Source of the DNA: Actinomycetota bacterium
Lineage (GTDB): Bacteria > Actinomycetota > Thermoleophilia > Gaiellales > Gaiellaceae
Assembly (NCBI GenBank): GCA_013696595.1
Contig: JACCYG010000328.1
Coordinates: 1 to 6,511 of the forward strand
DNA length: 6,511 nucleotides
Direction of reading: 5' to 3'
How positions within the stretch are numbered: the stretch's first letter is position 1; every line of letters starts with the position of its first letter. The translations under genes were made by a program, and so were the position numbers. The notes beneath the pieces are model-generated. The model worked only from the letters and a program-made list of their open reading frames with translations, made no database searches and was not told where the DNA came from. Shown in pieces: positions 1-5,741 of this stretch.

Positions 1-1
1 G

Positions 2-625
2 ACCTACACCTACGCCGACGCCAGGTTGCCTTCCATCGACGGCCAGCTTCTCGCGTACGCGGATGCCGCCGGAGTTCGCGTCGTCGAATGGCGTACCGGC
101 GTCGAGCGGGCGCGAATCCCCGGCACCGTCTCGCGACCCGGGCTCGACTGGCCGTGGCTCGCGTACCGGGAGGACTATCCGGAGGGGGGCAAGGCGATCC
201 GACTCAGAAACCTGGACACGGGGGAGACCCGCTCCCTGGCGCTCACCGGATCAAGCTGGCGCGGAGATCTCGGCCGCCCGACGATCGCGGCCGGCCGAGT
301 GGCCTGGCACGTCGTCTACCCGGCGGGGTCTCGCATCGTCCTCTATCGCGTGGCGGAGGCGACGCGCACGCTCGTCGTCCGCAGCCGGATCGCGCTTTTC
401 TCGCATCCTGCGCTGACGTCGGCCCGCATTGCGTGGGTCGAACAGCGAAACGGCTCGACACGCCTGCGCCGGCGCCTGATCAGCGGAAGCGTGGTCTACA
501 CGCTCGCCGAGATCCGTGGGCGCTCGCCGAGCATGTGGACGACCGCGCTCGGCGGGCGAACGGCGTATTACACGCGCTGGGCCCTCAGCACGGGCGCGGC
601 GAGGATCCACAGCGTCACGCGCTAG
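2..625 (+). CDS. Beta-propeller-like protein of unknown function (5' end missing)
   Basis: The reading frame is open to the left edge of the window, so this is the C-terminal part of a longer protein. A TTG at 26 lies in this frame but there is no reason to treat it as the start. Counting from the first full codon at base 2, about 207 residues are visible. They contain five similar segments beginning with Pro at residues 10, 46, 93, 136 and 176. Each has the pattern P-x-hydrophobic-x4-hydrophobic-A-Y/W, followed by a beta-rich stretch (for example VRVVEWRTG and AIRLRNLDTGET). The spacing of 36 to 47 residues fits blades of a WD40/TolB-type propeller. No catalytic motif or membrane segment is visible in this portion. 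The stop TAG at 623-625 is 50 bases before the next start. The fold is a fair inference; the function is not recognised. A periplasmic or surface role would suit similar proteins but is not shown here. Confidence 0.7.
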   Translation, partial: TYTYADARLPSIDGQLLAYADAAGVRVVEWRTGVERARIPGTVSRPGLDWPWLAYREDYPEGGKAIRLRNLDTGETRSLALTGSSWRGDLGRPTIAAGRVAWHVVYPAGSRIVLYRVAEATRTLVVRSRIALFSHPALTSARIAWVEQRNGSTRLRRRLISGSVVYTLAEIRGRSPSMWTTALGGRTAYYTRWALSTGAARIHSVTR

Positions 626-660
626 GCGCCGACTCTGTTTCCCAGACACGAGGACAGGGG

Positions 661-666
661 TAGGAT
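661..666 (+). promoter_or_regulatory. Candidate -10 element of the lytic transglycosylase gene
   Basis: TAGGAT matches the TANNNT form of a primary-sigma -10 box and ends 9 bases before the ATG at 676. A transcript starting about 7 bases downstream would have a leader of only 2-3 bases. The TAG is in frame with the gene and blocks any earlier start. AGGA at 662-665 could instead be read as a weak Shine-Dalgarno sequence. No convincing -35 is visible. Confidence 0.4.
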
Positions 667-675
667 CGCGCCACT

Positions 676-1305
676 ATGGCGGCCGGACCACCCTGGCGAA
701 ACCTCGCGGAGATGGATCTCAGCTTTGCCCGGTCGCGACGGCGCGCCGCGCGGCGGCGTGGCAAGGAACCCAACCGCGTGCCCGCACGGAGGGGGAGATT
801 TGTGGTTGTCGCCGCCGGGGTGTTCGCTCTCGCCGGCGTGCTCGTCGCCGAGGCGCAGACACCAGCCGATGAGACGACCGAGCGGCCGAGCTCGTCCCGG
901 AAGGCGGAGTGCCCGGTGCCCGCGAAGTTCCGCCACGCTTTCGCCTCCGTGGCGCGCGAGGCGCGTCTCCGGCTTTCGCTTCTCGTGGCGGTCGCGTACG
1001 AAGAATCCGCGCTGGATCCCGACGCTCGGTCGGCGGCGGGCGCTCAGGGGCTTCTTCAGCTCATGCCCGCGACGACGCAGGAGCTCGAGGCCGACGCAGC
1101 CGTCCCGAGCGAGAACGTTCGCGCGGGGGCGCGCTATCTGCGCCGCATGCTCGACCGTTTCGGCGGCGACCTCGACCTCGCGCTCGCCGCCTACAACGCC
1201 GGACCGAGCGCCGTCTCCCGCGCGGGCGCGGCTCCGTCTCTCGAGACCGTCGCCTACGTGCTGAACGTGAAGGCGCGCCAGGCCACACTGAGCGGCTGCG
1301 ACTAG
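676..1305 (+). CDS. SLT-family lytic transglycosylase with N-terminal signal or anchor segment
   Basis: The 209-residue product should cleave the MurNAc-GlcNAc bond of peptidoglycan outside the cytoplasm. An Arg-rich N-terminus (residues 19-41) precedes a hydrophobic stretch at about 42-58, then Ala-Glu-Ala at 58-60, which fits signal peptidase I cleavage before Gln61. The transglycosylase domain covers roughly 85-205. It contains Glu110-Ser111, the ES motif with the presumed catalytic Glu; GAQGLLQLMPAT at 122-133; ENVRAGARYL at 146-155; and AAYNAGPSAV at 171-180. These are the standard SLT motifs in standard order. Cys79 and Cys208 flank the domain and could form a disulfide, by inference. 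ATG 676 is the first start after an in-frame TAG at 661. An alternative GTG at 778, with AAGGA at 763-767, would give a shorter and more typical signal peptide. The family is secure; substrate preference and exact start are not. Confidence 0.88.
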   Translation: MAAGPPWRNLAEMDLSFARSRRRAARRRGKEPNRVPARRGRFVVVAAGVFALAGVLVAEAQTPADETTERPSSSRKAECPVPAKFRHAFASVAREARLRLSLLVAVAYEESALDPDARSAAGAQGLLQLMPATTQELEADAAVPSENVRAGARYLRRMLDRFGGDLDLALAAYNAGPSAVSRAGAAPSLETVAYVLNVKARQATLSGCD

Positions 1306-1416
1306 GCGCTCCGGACGTGGACGACCTGCGGCAGAGGGACGAGGCGGAGGGTTCCCCTACGACCATGTCGGCGCGCGGTTCGCCGCCGCTCCCCGAGCCC
1401 GAGCTTCGGCAGTAGC

Positions 1417-1429
1417 GGCCCTCTGGGCC
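1417..1429 (+). repeat. Small inverted repeat just upstream of the yitJ-type promoter
   Basis: GGCCC at 1417-1421 and GGGCC at 1425-1429 form a perfect 5-bp inverted repeat around TCT. It ends 5 bases before the -10 hexamer, so it lies where the core promoter spacer would be. It may be an operator half-site pair or a chance result of high GC. Confidence 0.25.
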
Positions 1430-1434
1430 ACGCC

Positions 1435-1440
1435 TAGACT
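1435..1440 (+). promoter_or_regulatory. Candidate -10 element giving a leaderless yitJ-type mRNA
   Basis: TAGACT is followed by exactly 6 bases and then the GTG start at 1447. A transcript starting 7 bases after the hexamer would begin on the start codon itself. No purine-rich Shine-Dalgarno sequence is present upstream of the GTG, which fits leaderless translation. The TAG is in frame with the gene, so translation cannot begin further upstream. A clear -35 box is not visible. Confidence 0.6.
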
Positions 1441-1446
1441 GGCCGA

Positions 1447-3267
1447 GTGAGCCGGGTTCTCGAGCGCCTCGAGGAAGGGCGTGTCATCGTCGCCGACGGC
1501 GGCACCGGCGCCCTGCTCTCCGCACGTGTCCCACGACTCCGCGTCCCCGAGGAGGCGAACATCAAGGCGCCCGAGAGCGTGATTGGTGTCCACCACGGGT
1601 TCATCCGTGCCGGCGCCGACCTGATCGAGACGAACACGTTCGGAGCGAACCGGCGCAAGCTCTCAGTGCTCCTCCTGGAGGACCGCCTGACGGAGATCGT
1701 CGAGCGCGGGGTCAAGCTCGCTCGAGAGGCGCGCGAGATCGCCGGCACGGACGTGCTCATCGCCGGATCGATCGGGCCGCTCGGCGACCTGGAAGGGACG
1801 CACGGCGGCGAAGACGCTTTCGAGGTCTTCCTCGAGCAGGCGCGTCTGCTCGAGGGTCGCGGGGTCGACCTGTTCATGGTCGAGACGTTCTTCGATCTCG
1901 AGGAGCTCGAGACGGCGATCGCGGCCGTGCGGGACGTCTCCTCGCTTCCCGTCGTCGCGCAGCTCACCTTCGACGAGGACGCCGAGACCCTGGCCGGCGT
2001 CGGGGCTCGTGACGCCTTCGAGCGTCTGCGGAGCGCGGGCGTTGCCGCGGTGGGGGCCAATTGCGGGCTCGGGCCGCAGGCCGCTCTTGCAGCCCTCAAC
2101 GAGATGAACGGAGCAGCGAACGGGACGCCGCTCACGGCCCAGCCGAACGTCGGACTTCCGAGCCGCTCCGGCGGCCGGATCATCTACCCGAACGCGACGC
2201 CGGACTACTTCGCCGAGTTCGCGGCCCAGGCGCGGAACCTCGGCGCGAGGATCATCGGGGGCTGCTGCGGTACGACCCCGGCCCAGATCGCGGCCATCCG
2301 AGCCGCGGTCGAAGAGGGACGCGAGCCGCGGGTGCGCTTGCTGGCGCTCGAACGGGACATCGCCCCGCACGTCGCGCAGGTCTCCGAGCAAACGGTTCTG
2401 CAGCGGATGCTCGAAGCGAAGCAGTGGGTCGTCTCGGTGGAGCTCGATCCGCCCAAGGGCACGAACATGGAAGCGATGCTGGATGTCGCCACGCGCCTGC
2501 AGGCCTCCGGCGTCGTGCACGAGGTCGACATCAACGACAACCCGATGGCGCGCGCACGGCTCTCGGCGCTCATGGCCGCGATCGCGATCGAGCGGACCGT
2601 CGGGCTCGAGACGATCCCGCACGTGACCCCGCGCGACGCCTCGATCATGGGCCTCCAGTCGCAGCTTCTGGGCGCCCACGCAGAGGGAATCCGGAACATC
2701 CTCGCCGTCACAGGCGACCCGCCGCACGTCGGCGACTACCCGGGGTCGAGCGGCGTCTACGACATCGATGCGATCGGGCTCACGGCCCTGCTCTCGCACT
2801 TGAACCGAGGCGAGGACTACTCCGGGAAGGCGATCGACGCGCCGACCTCGTTCTACGTGGGCGTCGCCGTGAACCCGTCCGCGGAAGACCTCGAGACCGA
2901 GCTCGCCCGTTTTCGGCAAAAGCTCGAGTCCGGCGCACGCTTCGCGATGACCCAGGCGCTCTTCGACATCGCGTATCTCGATCGCTTCCTGGACGCGCTC
3001 GGCGGCGAGTCGCCGATCCCGATGCTGGTCGGAATCTGGCCCGTCCGGAGCTTCCAGCTCGCGTACCGGCTCCACAACGAGGTCCCCGGCATCACGATCC
3101 CCGATCCGGTTCTGAGGCGTCTGGAAGACGCGGGGCCCGACGCTGCGCGGGTCGGCCTCGAGCTCGGCCGCGAGCTGATGGAGGCATCCCGCTCCCGCGC
3201 TGCGGGGATCTACGTGATCCCGCCGTTCAAGGAGCCGGCCGCGGCGCTCGAGCTTCTCGACGTCTGA
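1447..3267 (+). CDS. yitJ: Bifunctional homocysteine S-methyltransferase / methylenetetrahydrofolate reductase
   Basis: The 606-residue cytoplasmic protein joins two one-carbon enzymes. Residues about 1-290 are a zinc-dependent homocysteine S-methyltransferase domain. It has DGGTGALL near the N-terminus, the GANCGLGP motif with Cys206, and GGCCGTTP with Cys273-Cys274; the three cysteines are the expected zinc ligands. Residues about 320-600 are a flavin-dependent methylenetetrahydrofolate reductase. Glu332 in SVELDPP corresponds to catalytic Glu28 of E. coli MetF, Asp424 in VTGDPP to Asp120, and Gln503 in MTQALFD to Gln183. The order and length match B. subtilis YitJ (about 612 residues). Together the domains would reduce 5,10-methylene-tetrahydrofolate and use the methyl group to make methionine. 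The methyl donor of the first domain is not shown by sequence, and it lacks the cobalamin domain of MetH. The GTG start sits 12 bases after an in-frame TAG, with no room for a 5' riboswitch. Flanking gaps (141 and 165 bases) suggest a single-gene transcript. Confidence 0.93.
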   Translation: MSRVLERLEEGRVIVADGGTGALLSARVPRLRVPEEANIKAPESVIGVHHGFIRAGADLIETNTFGANRRKLSVLLLEDRLTEIVERGVKLAREAREIAGTDVLIAGSIGPLGDLEGTHGGEDAFEVFLEQARLLEGRGVDLFMVETFFDLEELETAIAAVRDVSSLPVVAQLTFDEDAETLAGVGARDAFERLRSAGVAAVGANCGLGPQAALAALNEMNGAANGTPLTAQPNVGLPSRSGGRIIYPNATPDYFAEFAAQARNLGARIIGGCCGTTPAQIAAIRAAVEEGREPRVRLLALERDIAPHVAQVSEQTVLQRMLEAKQWVVSVELDPPKGTNMEAMLDVATRLQASGVVHEVDINDNPMARARLSALMAAIAIERTVGLETIPHVTPRDASIMGLQSQLLGAHAEGIRNILAVTGDPPHVGDYPGSSGVYDIDAIGLTALLSHLNRGEDYSGKAIDAPTSFYVGVAVNPSAEDLETELARFRQKLESGARFAMTQALFDIAYLDRFLDALGGESPIPMLVGIWPVRSFQLAYRLHNEVPGITIPDPVLRRLEDAGPDAARVGLELGRELMEASRSRAAGIYVIPPFKEPAAALELLDV

Positions 3268-3287
3268 GCGGATTCGTCGCGACCCTG

Positions 3288-3328
3288 CGCGCTGTTCGTC
3301 ACGATTGTGCTCCACTTGCGCGATTTTT
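3288..3328 (+). terminator. Weak terminator-like element after the yitJ-type gene
   Basis: CGCGC at 3288-3292 can pair with GCGCG at 3318-3322, and the second arm is followed by ATTTTT (3323-3328). The T-run is conspicuous in such GC-rich DNA. The 25-base loop is long and the stem short, so this is tentative. It lies 20-60 bases after the stop codon at 3265-3267. Confidence 0.25.
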
Positions 3329-3420
3329 CCGAAGGCTGAATCCCGGGTAGGGGCGGGCCGGGTACGCCTCCGCGTTCGGTTGCCCGCACGCGGGACACAA
3401 TCGGACTGAGGTTGTCGGGA

Positions 3421-3426
3421 TACACT
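3421..3426 (+). promoter_or_regulatory. Candidate -10 element giving a leaderless pdxS mRNA
   Basis: TACACT is followed by exactly 6 bases (TTGTCC) and the ATG at 3433, the same spacing as at 1435 and 5927. Transcription would start at or next to the A of ATG. There is no Shine-Dalgarno sequence in front of this ATG. No good -35 match is seen at 16-18 bases upstream. Confidence 0.6.
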
Positions 3427-3432
3427 TTGTCC

Positions 3433-4317
3433 ATGGCCGAGCTCGGGACGATGCGGGTGAAGAGCGGCCTCGCCGAGCTGCTGAAAGGCGGGGTGATCAT
3501 GGACGTGACGACCGCCGAGCAGGCGCGCATCGCCGAGGACGCGGGCGCCGTCGCGGTGATGGCGCTCGAGCGCGTGCCCGCCGACATCCGGAAGGAAGGC
3601 GGCGTCGCTCGCATGGCCGATCCCGGGAAGATCCGCGAGATCCAGGAAGCCGTCACGATCCCGGTCATGGCGAAGGCCCGCATCGGGCATTTCGTCGAGG
3701 CGCAGATTCTCGAAGCTCTCGAAGTCGACTACATCGACGAGAGTGAAGTGCTCACGCCCGCAGACGAGGAGAACCACATCGACAAATGGAAGTTCCGCGT
3801 CCCGTTCGTGTGCGGCTGCCGCGAGCTCGGTGAGGCGCTCCGGCGCCTCAGCGAGGGCGCTGCGATGATCCGGACGAAGGGAGAGGCGGGGACCGGCGAC
3901 ATCGTGAATGCCGTCCGCCACATGCGCGCGGTCTTCGGAGGCATGCGGCGGCTCCAGCGCCTCTCCGAGGACGAGCTCTACTCGGAGGCGAAGAACCTCC
4001 AGGCCCCGCTCGAGCTCATCCGCTGGGTGGCCGAGCACGGGCGCCTGCCGGTCGTGACCTTCACCGCGGGCGGGATCGCGACCCCGGCCGACGCGGCGCT
4101 CTGCATGCAGCTCGGCGCGGACGGCGTCTTCGTCGGATCCGGGATCTACAAGAGCTCGGACCCTTCGGAGCGCGCGAAGGCGATCGTCGAGGCGACGACG
4201 CACTTCGAGGACCCCGAGATCCTTGCCCGCGTCTCCGCCGGCCTGGGCGAGCCGATGCGCGGCCTCGACGCGGCCTCGCTCTTGCCCGAAAAGCTGCTCG
4301 AAACCCGCGGCTGGTAG
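3433..4317 (+). CDS. pdxS: Pyridoxal 5'-phosphate synthase lyase subunit PdxS
   Basis: PdxS (294 residues) combines ribose 5-phosphate, glyceraldehyde 3-phosphate and ammonia from PdxT to make pyridoxal 5'-phosphate in the cytoplasm. It is a (beta/alpha)8 barrel that usually assembles as a dodecamer coated with PdxT. From ATG 3433 the key residues fall on the B. subtilis numbering exactly: Asp24 (VIMDV), Lys81 (VMAKARIGH) and Lys149 (MIRTKGEAGTGD). This also supports the start. GGIATPADAA and the GSG phosphate loop at 235-237 are present, and the protein ends in the typical RGW. A TTG at 3412 in the same frame is rejected because it lies upstream of the -10 hexamer and would add seven unsupported residues. 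The gene is followed by a terminator-like hairpin, then pdxT with its own promoter, so the two partners are not obviously on one transcript. Confidence 0.97.
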   Translation: MAELGTMRVKSGLAELLKGGVIMDVTTAEQARIAEDAGAVAVMALERVPADIRKEGGVARMADPGKIREIQEAVTIPVMAKARIGHFVEAQILEALEVDYIDESEVLTPADEENHIDKWKFRVPFVCGCRELGEALRRLSEGAAMIRTKGEAGTGDIVNAVRHMRAVFGGMRRLQRLSEDELYSEAKNLQAPLELIRWVAEHGRLPVVTFTAGGIATPADAALCMQLGADGVFVGSGIYKSSDPSERAKAIVEATTHFEDPEILARVSAGLGEPMRGLDAASLLPEKLLETRGW

Positions 4318-4337
4318 ACGCGGCAATCGAAACAGTC

Positions 4338-4360
4338 CGCGCAACACACGCGCGTTTTTT
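4338..4360 (+). terminator. Rho-independent terminator candidate after pdxS
   Basis: CGCGC at 4338-4342 pairs perfectly with GCGCG at 4350-4354 around a 7-base AACACAC loop. Six T residues follow at 4355-4360. It begins 21 bases after the pdxS stop. The stem is short but all G-C, and the T-run stands out in this GC-rich sequence. Confidence 0.6.
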
Positions 4361-4387
4361 CCGAGTACGCTGACAGCACGGGGGCAA

Positions 4388-4408
4388 GGGGCCGAAGGCC
4401 CCCGGGGG
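4388..4408 (+). repeat. Overlapping inverted repeats upstream of pdxT
   Basis: GGGGCC (4388-4393) and GGCCCC (4397-4402) are a perfect 6-bp inverted repeat around GAA. It overlaps the palindrome CCCCCGGGGG at 4399-4408, which abuts the -10 hexamer at 4409. The cluster occupies the -35/spacer region of the predicted pdxT promoter. If transcription came from a TACGCT at 4366-4371, it would instead lie in the RNA leader and could form alternative hairpins. Its role is unknown. Confidence 0.35.
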
Positions 4409-4414
4409 TACAGT
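4409..4414 (+). promoter_or_regulatory. Candidate -10 element of pdxT-yebC
   Basis: TACAGT ends 10 bases before the pdxT ATG at 4425. A start site 7 bases downstream would leave about a 4-base leader. No Shine-Dalgarno sequence is visible before the ATG. A second hexamer, TACGCT at 4366-4371, lies just after the pdxS terminator and is a weaker alternative that would give a leader of about 45 bases. Confidence 0.45.
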
Positions 4415-4424
4415 TACTCGCGCG

Positions 4425-4991
4425 ATGGGGACTCGCCCGACGATCGGTGTGCTCGCCCTACAGGGGAACTTTCGCGAGCACGCGGCGACGCTGCGGCTGC
4501 TCGACGCCGACGTCGTCGAGGTGAGAAAGGCCGAGCACGTGCACGGGCTCGACGGCCTCGTGATTCCCGGCGGCGAGTCGACGACGTTCATGCGCCTGAT
4601 GCAGACCTACGGGCTCGACGAGGTGGTCTCGCGCTTCGAACGACCGGTGCTCGGGACGTGCGCCGGCATGATCGTCCTCGACCGCGACCACCTCGATCTC
4701 GTCGACGTCCAGACCGAGCGAAACGCGTACGGCCGCCAGGTGCACAGTTTCGAGGCCGACCTCGAGCTCGCCGACGACCCCGAGCCGCTCCGCGGCGTCT
4801 TCATCCGCGCCCCGCGGGTCGAGGACACAGGGCCCGGGGTCGAGGTCCTCGCGGAGCACGACGGCCACCCGGTGCTGCTCCGCCAGGGCCGCTTCATCGT
4901 CGCCTCGTTCCATCCGGAGCTCACGGACGACACGCGGGTGCACGAACGATTTCTCGACCTGGTCAGGGAGGAACAACTTGTCCGGACATAG
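4425..4991 (+). CDS. pdxT: Pyridoxal 5'-phosphate synthase glutaminase subunit PdxT
   Basis: PdxT (188 residues) hydrolyses glutamine and passes ammonia to PdxS. It is a class I glutamine amidotransferase fold of the usual family length. The N-terminal IGVLALQGNFREH and the PGGEST oxyanion motif at 48-53 are characteristic. The nucleophile is Cys79 in GTCAGM, the same number as in the B. subtilis enzyme. His163 and Glu165 in SFHPEL complete the Cys-His-Glu triad. IRAP at 127-130 is another family motif, expected at the PdxS interface or active site. The start at ATG 4425 is supported by this numbering. The gene is separated from pdxS by 107 bases holding a terminator candidate and a promoter candidate. 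Its last 14 bases overlap the start of yebC, and its 3' end carries the yebC ribosome binding site, so yebC is likely translationally coupled to it. Confidence 0.97.
   Translation: MGTRPTIGVLALQGNFREHAATLRLLDADVVEVRKAEHVHGLDGLVIPGGESTTFMRLMQTYGLDEVVSRFERPVLGTCAGMIVLDRDHLDLVDVQTERNAYGRQVHSFEADLELADDPEPLRGVFIRAPRVEDTGPGVEVLAEHDGHPVLLRQGRFIVASFHPELTDDTRVHERFLDLVREEQLVRT
4966..4972 (+). promoter_or_regulatory. Shine-Dalgarno sequence of yebC inside pdxT
   Basis: GGGAGGA lies 5 bases upstream of the TTG at 4978 and within the pdxT coding region. It is the strongest ribosome binding site in the window and decides the unusual TTG start of yebC. Confidence 0.8.
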
Positions 4992-5730
4992 CAAGTGGTC
5001 GTCGATCAAGCACAAGAAGGGCGCGGCGGATGCGAAGCGCGGCCAGCTCTTCTCGAAGCTCTCGCGCGCGATCATCATCGCCGCGAGAGACGGTGGCCCC
5101 GACCCGGACGCCAACTTCGCCCTCGCGAACGCGATTCAGAAGGCGCGCGACAACTCGATGCCGAAGGACAACATCGAGCGCGCCATCACACGCGGAAGCG
5201 GCTCCGGCCCGGACGGGCGAGCGTACGAGCAGATCACCTACGAGGGCTACGGCCCGGGCGGTGTCGCGATTCTCGTCGAGGCCGTGAGCGACAACCGCAA
5301 CCGCACGGCGTCCGACATCCGGCACGTCTTCACGAAGCAGAGTGGGAACCTCGCCGCGAGCGGCGCCGTCTCCTGGCTCTTCGAGCGGAAGGGCGTGGTG
5401 CTCGTGGACGCGGATTCGGCGGACGAGGACGACGTCATGCTCGCAGCCGCCGAGGGAGGCGCGGAGGACGTCTCGCGCGAGGGGTCGAGCCTACGGGTCG
5501 TCTGTGCGCAGGAGGACCTGCCAGCCGTTCGCCAGGCGCTCGAGTCAGTCGGCATCGCCTACGAGTCCGCCGAGCCGACCATGCTGCCGAAGACGACCGT
5601 CGAGATCGCCGAGGAGGGGACCGCGAAGAAGTTGCTCCGGCTGATCGACGCGCTCGAGGAGAGCGACGACGTTCAGGACGTCTATGCGAACTTCGACATC
5701 CCCGAGCGCGTGCTCGAAGCGGTCGCGTAG
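4978..5730 (+). CDS. yebC: YebC/PmpR/TACO1-family protein
   Basis: The 250-residue product has the normal length of the family. It begins with the hallmark GHSKWSSIKHKKGAADAKRGQLF region, then SKLSRAIIIAARDGGPDPDANFALANAI at about 26-53 and MPKDNIERAI at about 61-70. The central YEGYGPGGVAILVEAVSDNRNRT segment (about 88-110) and an acidic C-terminal half complete the three-domain pattern. Members were first described as DNA-binding transcriptional regulators. Bacterial YebC and mitochondrial TACO1 have more recently been linked to ribosomes and to translation through proline-rich stalls. Nothing in the sequence alone decides between these roles. The TTG at 4978 is chosen because it gives the family N-terminus (M-S-G-H-S-K-W) and has a strong GGGAGGA 5 bases upstream. 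The gene overlaps pdxT by 14 bases and precedes ruvC after 208 bases. Proximity to ruvCAB is common in bacteria. The stop lies inside an 18-bp palindrome. Confidence 0.96.
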   Translation: MSGHSKWSSIKHKKGAADAKRGQLFSKLSRAIIIAARDGGPDPDANFALANAIQKARDNSMPKDNIERAITRGSGSGPDGRAYEQITYEGYGPGGVAILVEAVSDNRNRTASDIRHVFTKQSGNLAASGAVSWLFERKGVVLVDADSADEDDVMLAAAEGGAEDVSREGSSLRVVCAQEDLPAVRQALESVGIAYESAEPTMLPKTTVEIAEEGTAKKLLRLIDALEESDDVQDVYANFDIPERVLEAVA

Positions 5731-5741
5731 CGCGCTACGCG
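5724..5741 (+). repeat. Perfect 18-bp palindrome across the yebC stop codon
   Basis: CGCGTAGCGCGCTACGCG is identical to its reverse complement. The yebC TAG is at 5728-5730. As RNA it could form a 7-bp stem with a CGCG tetraloop. There is no T-run after it, so it is not a canonical intrinsic terminator. It could be a T-less terminator, an RNA 3'-end stabiliser or a protein binding site. Confidence 0.5.

Noticed and set aside
3412..3432. Upstream TTG start for pdxS
   Set aside because: It precedes the predicted -10 box, adds residues not found in the family, and shifts Asp24, Lys81 and Lys149 off the standard numbering.
3268..3432. Possible PLP-related or other riboswitch ahead of pdxS
   Set aside because: The -10 hexamer 12 bases before the ATG leaves no 5' leader, and no conserved aptamer-like structure was recognised in the gap.
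1663..4347. A very long open frame (894 codons) on the minus strand across the yitJ-type gene and pdxS
   Set aside because: It lies exactly opposite two genes with full sets of catalytic residues. The translation is rich in Arg, Asp and His without recognisable motifs, which is typical antisense readout of GC-rich coding DNA.
4223..5287. A 354-codon plus-strand frame overlapping pdxS, pdxT and yebC
   Set aside because: It runs through three well-supported genes in a different frame and is dominated by Arg, Ala and Pro, so it is a shadow frame.
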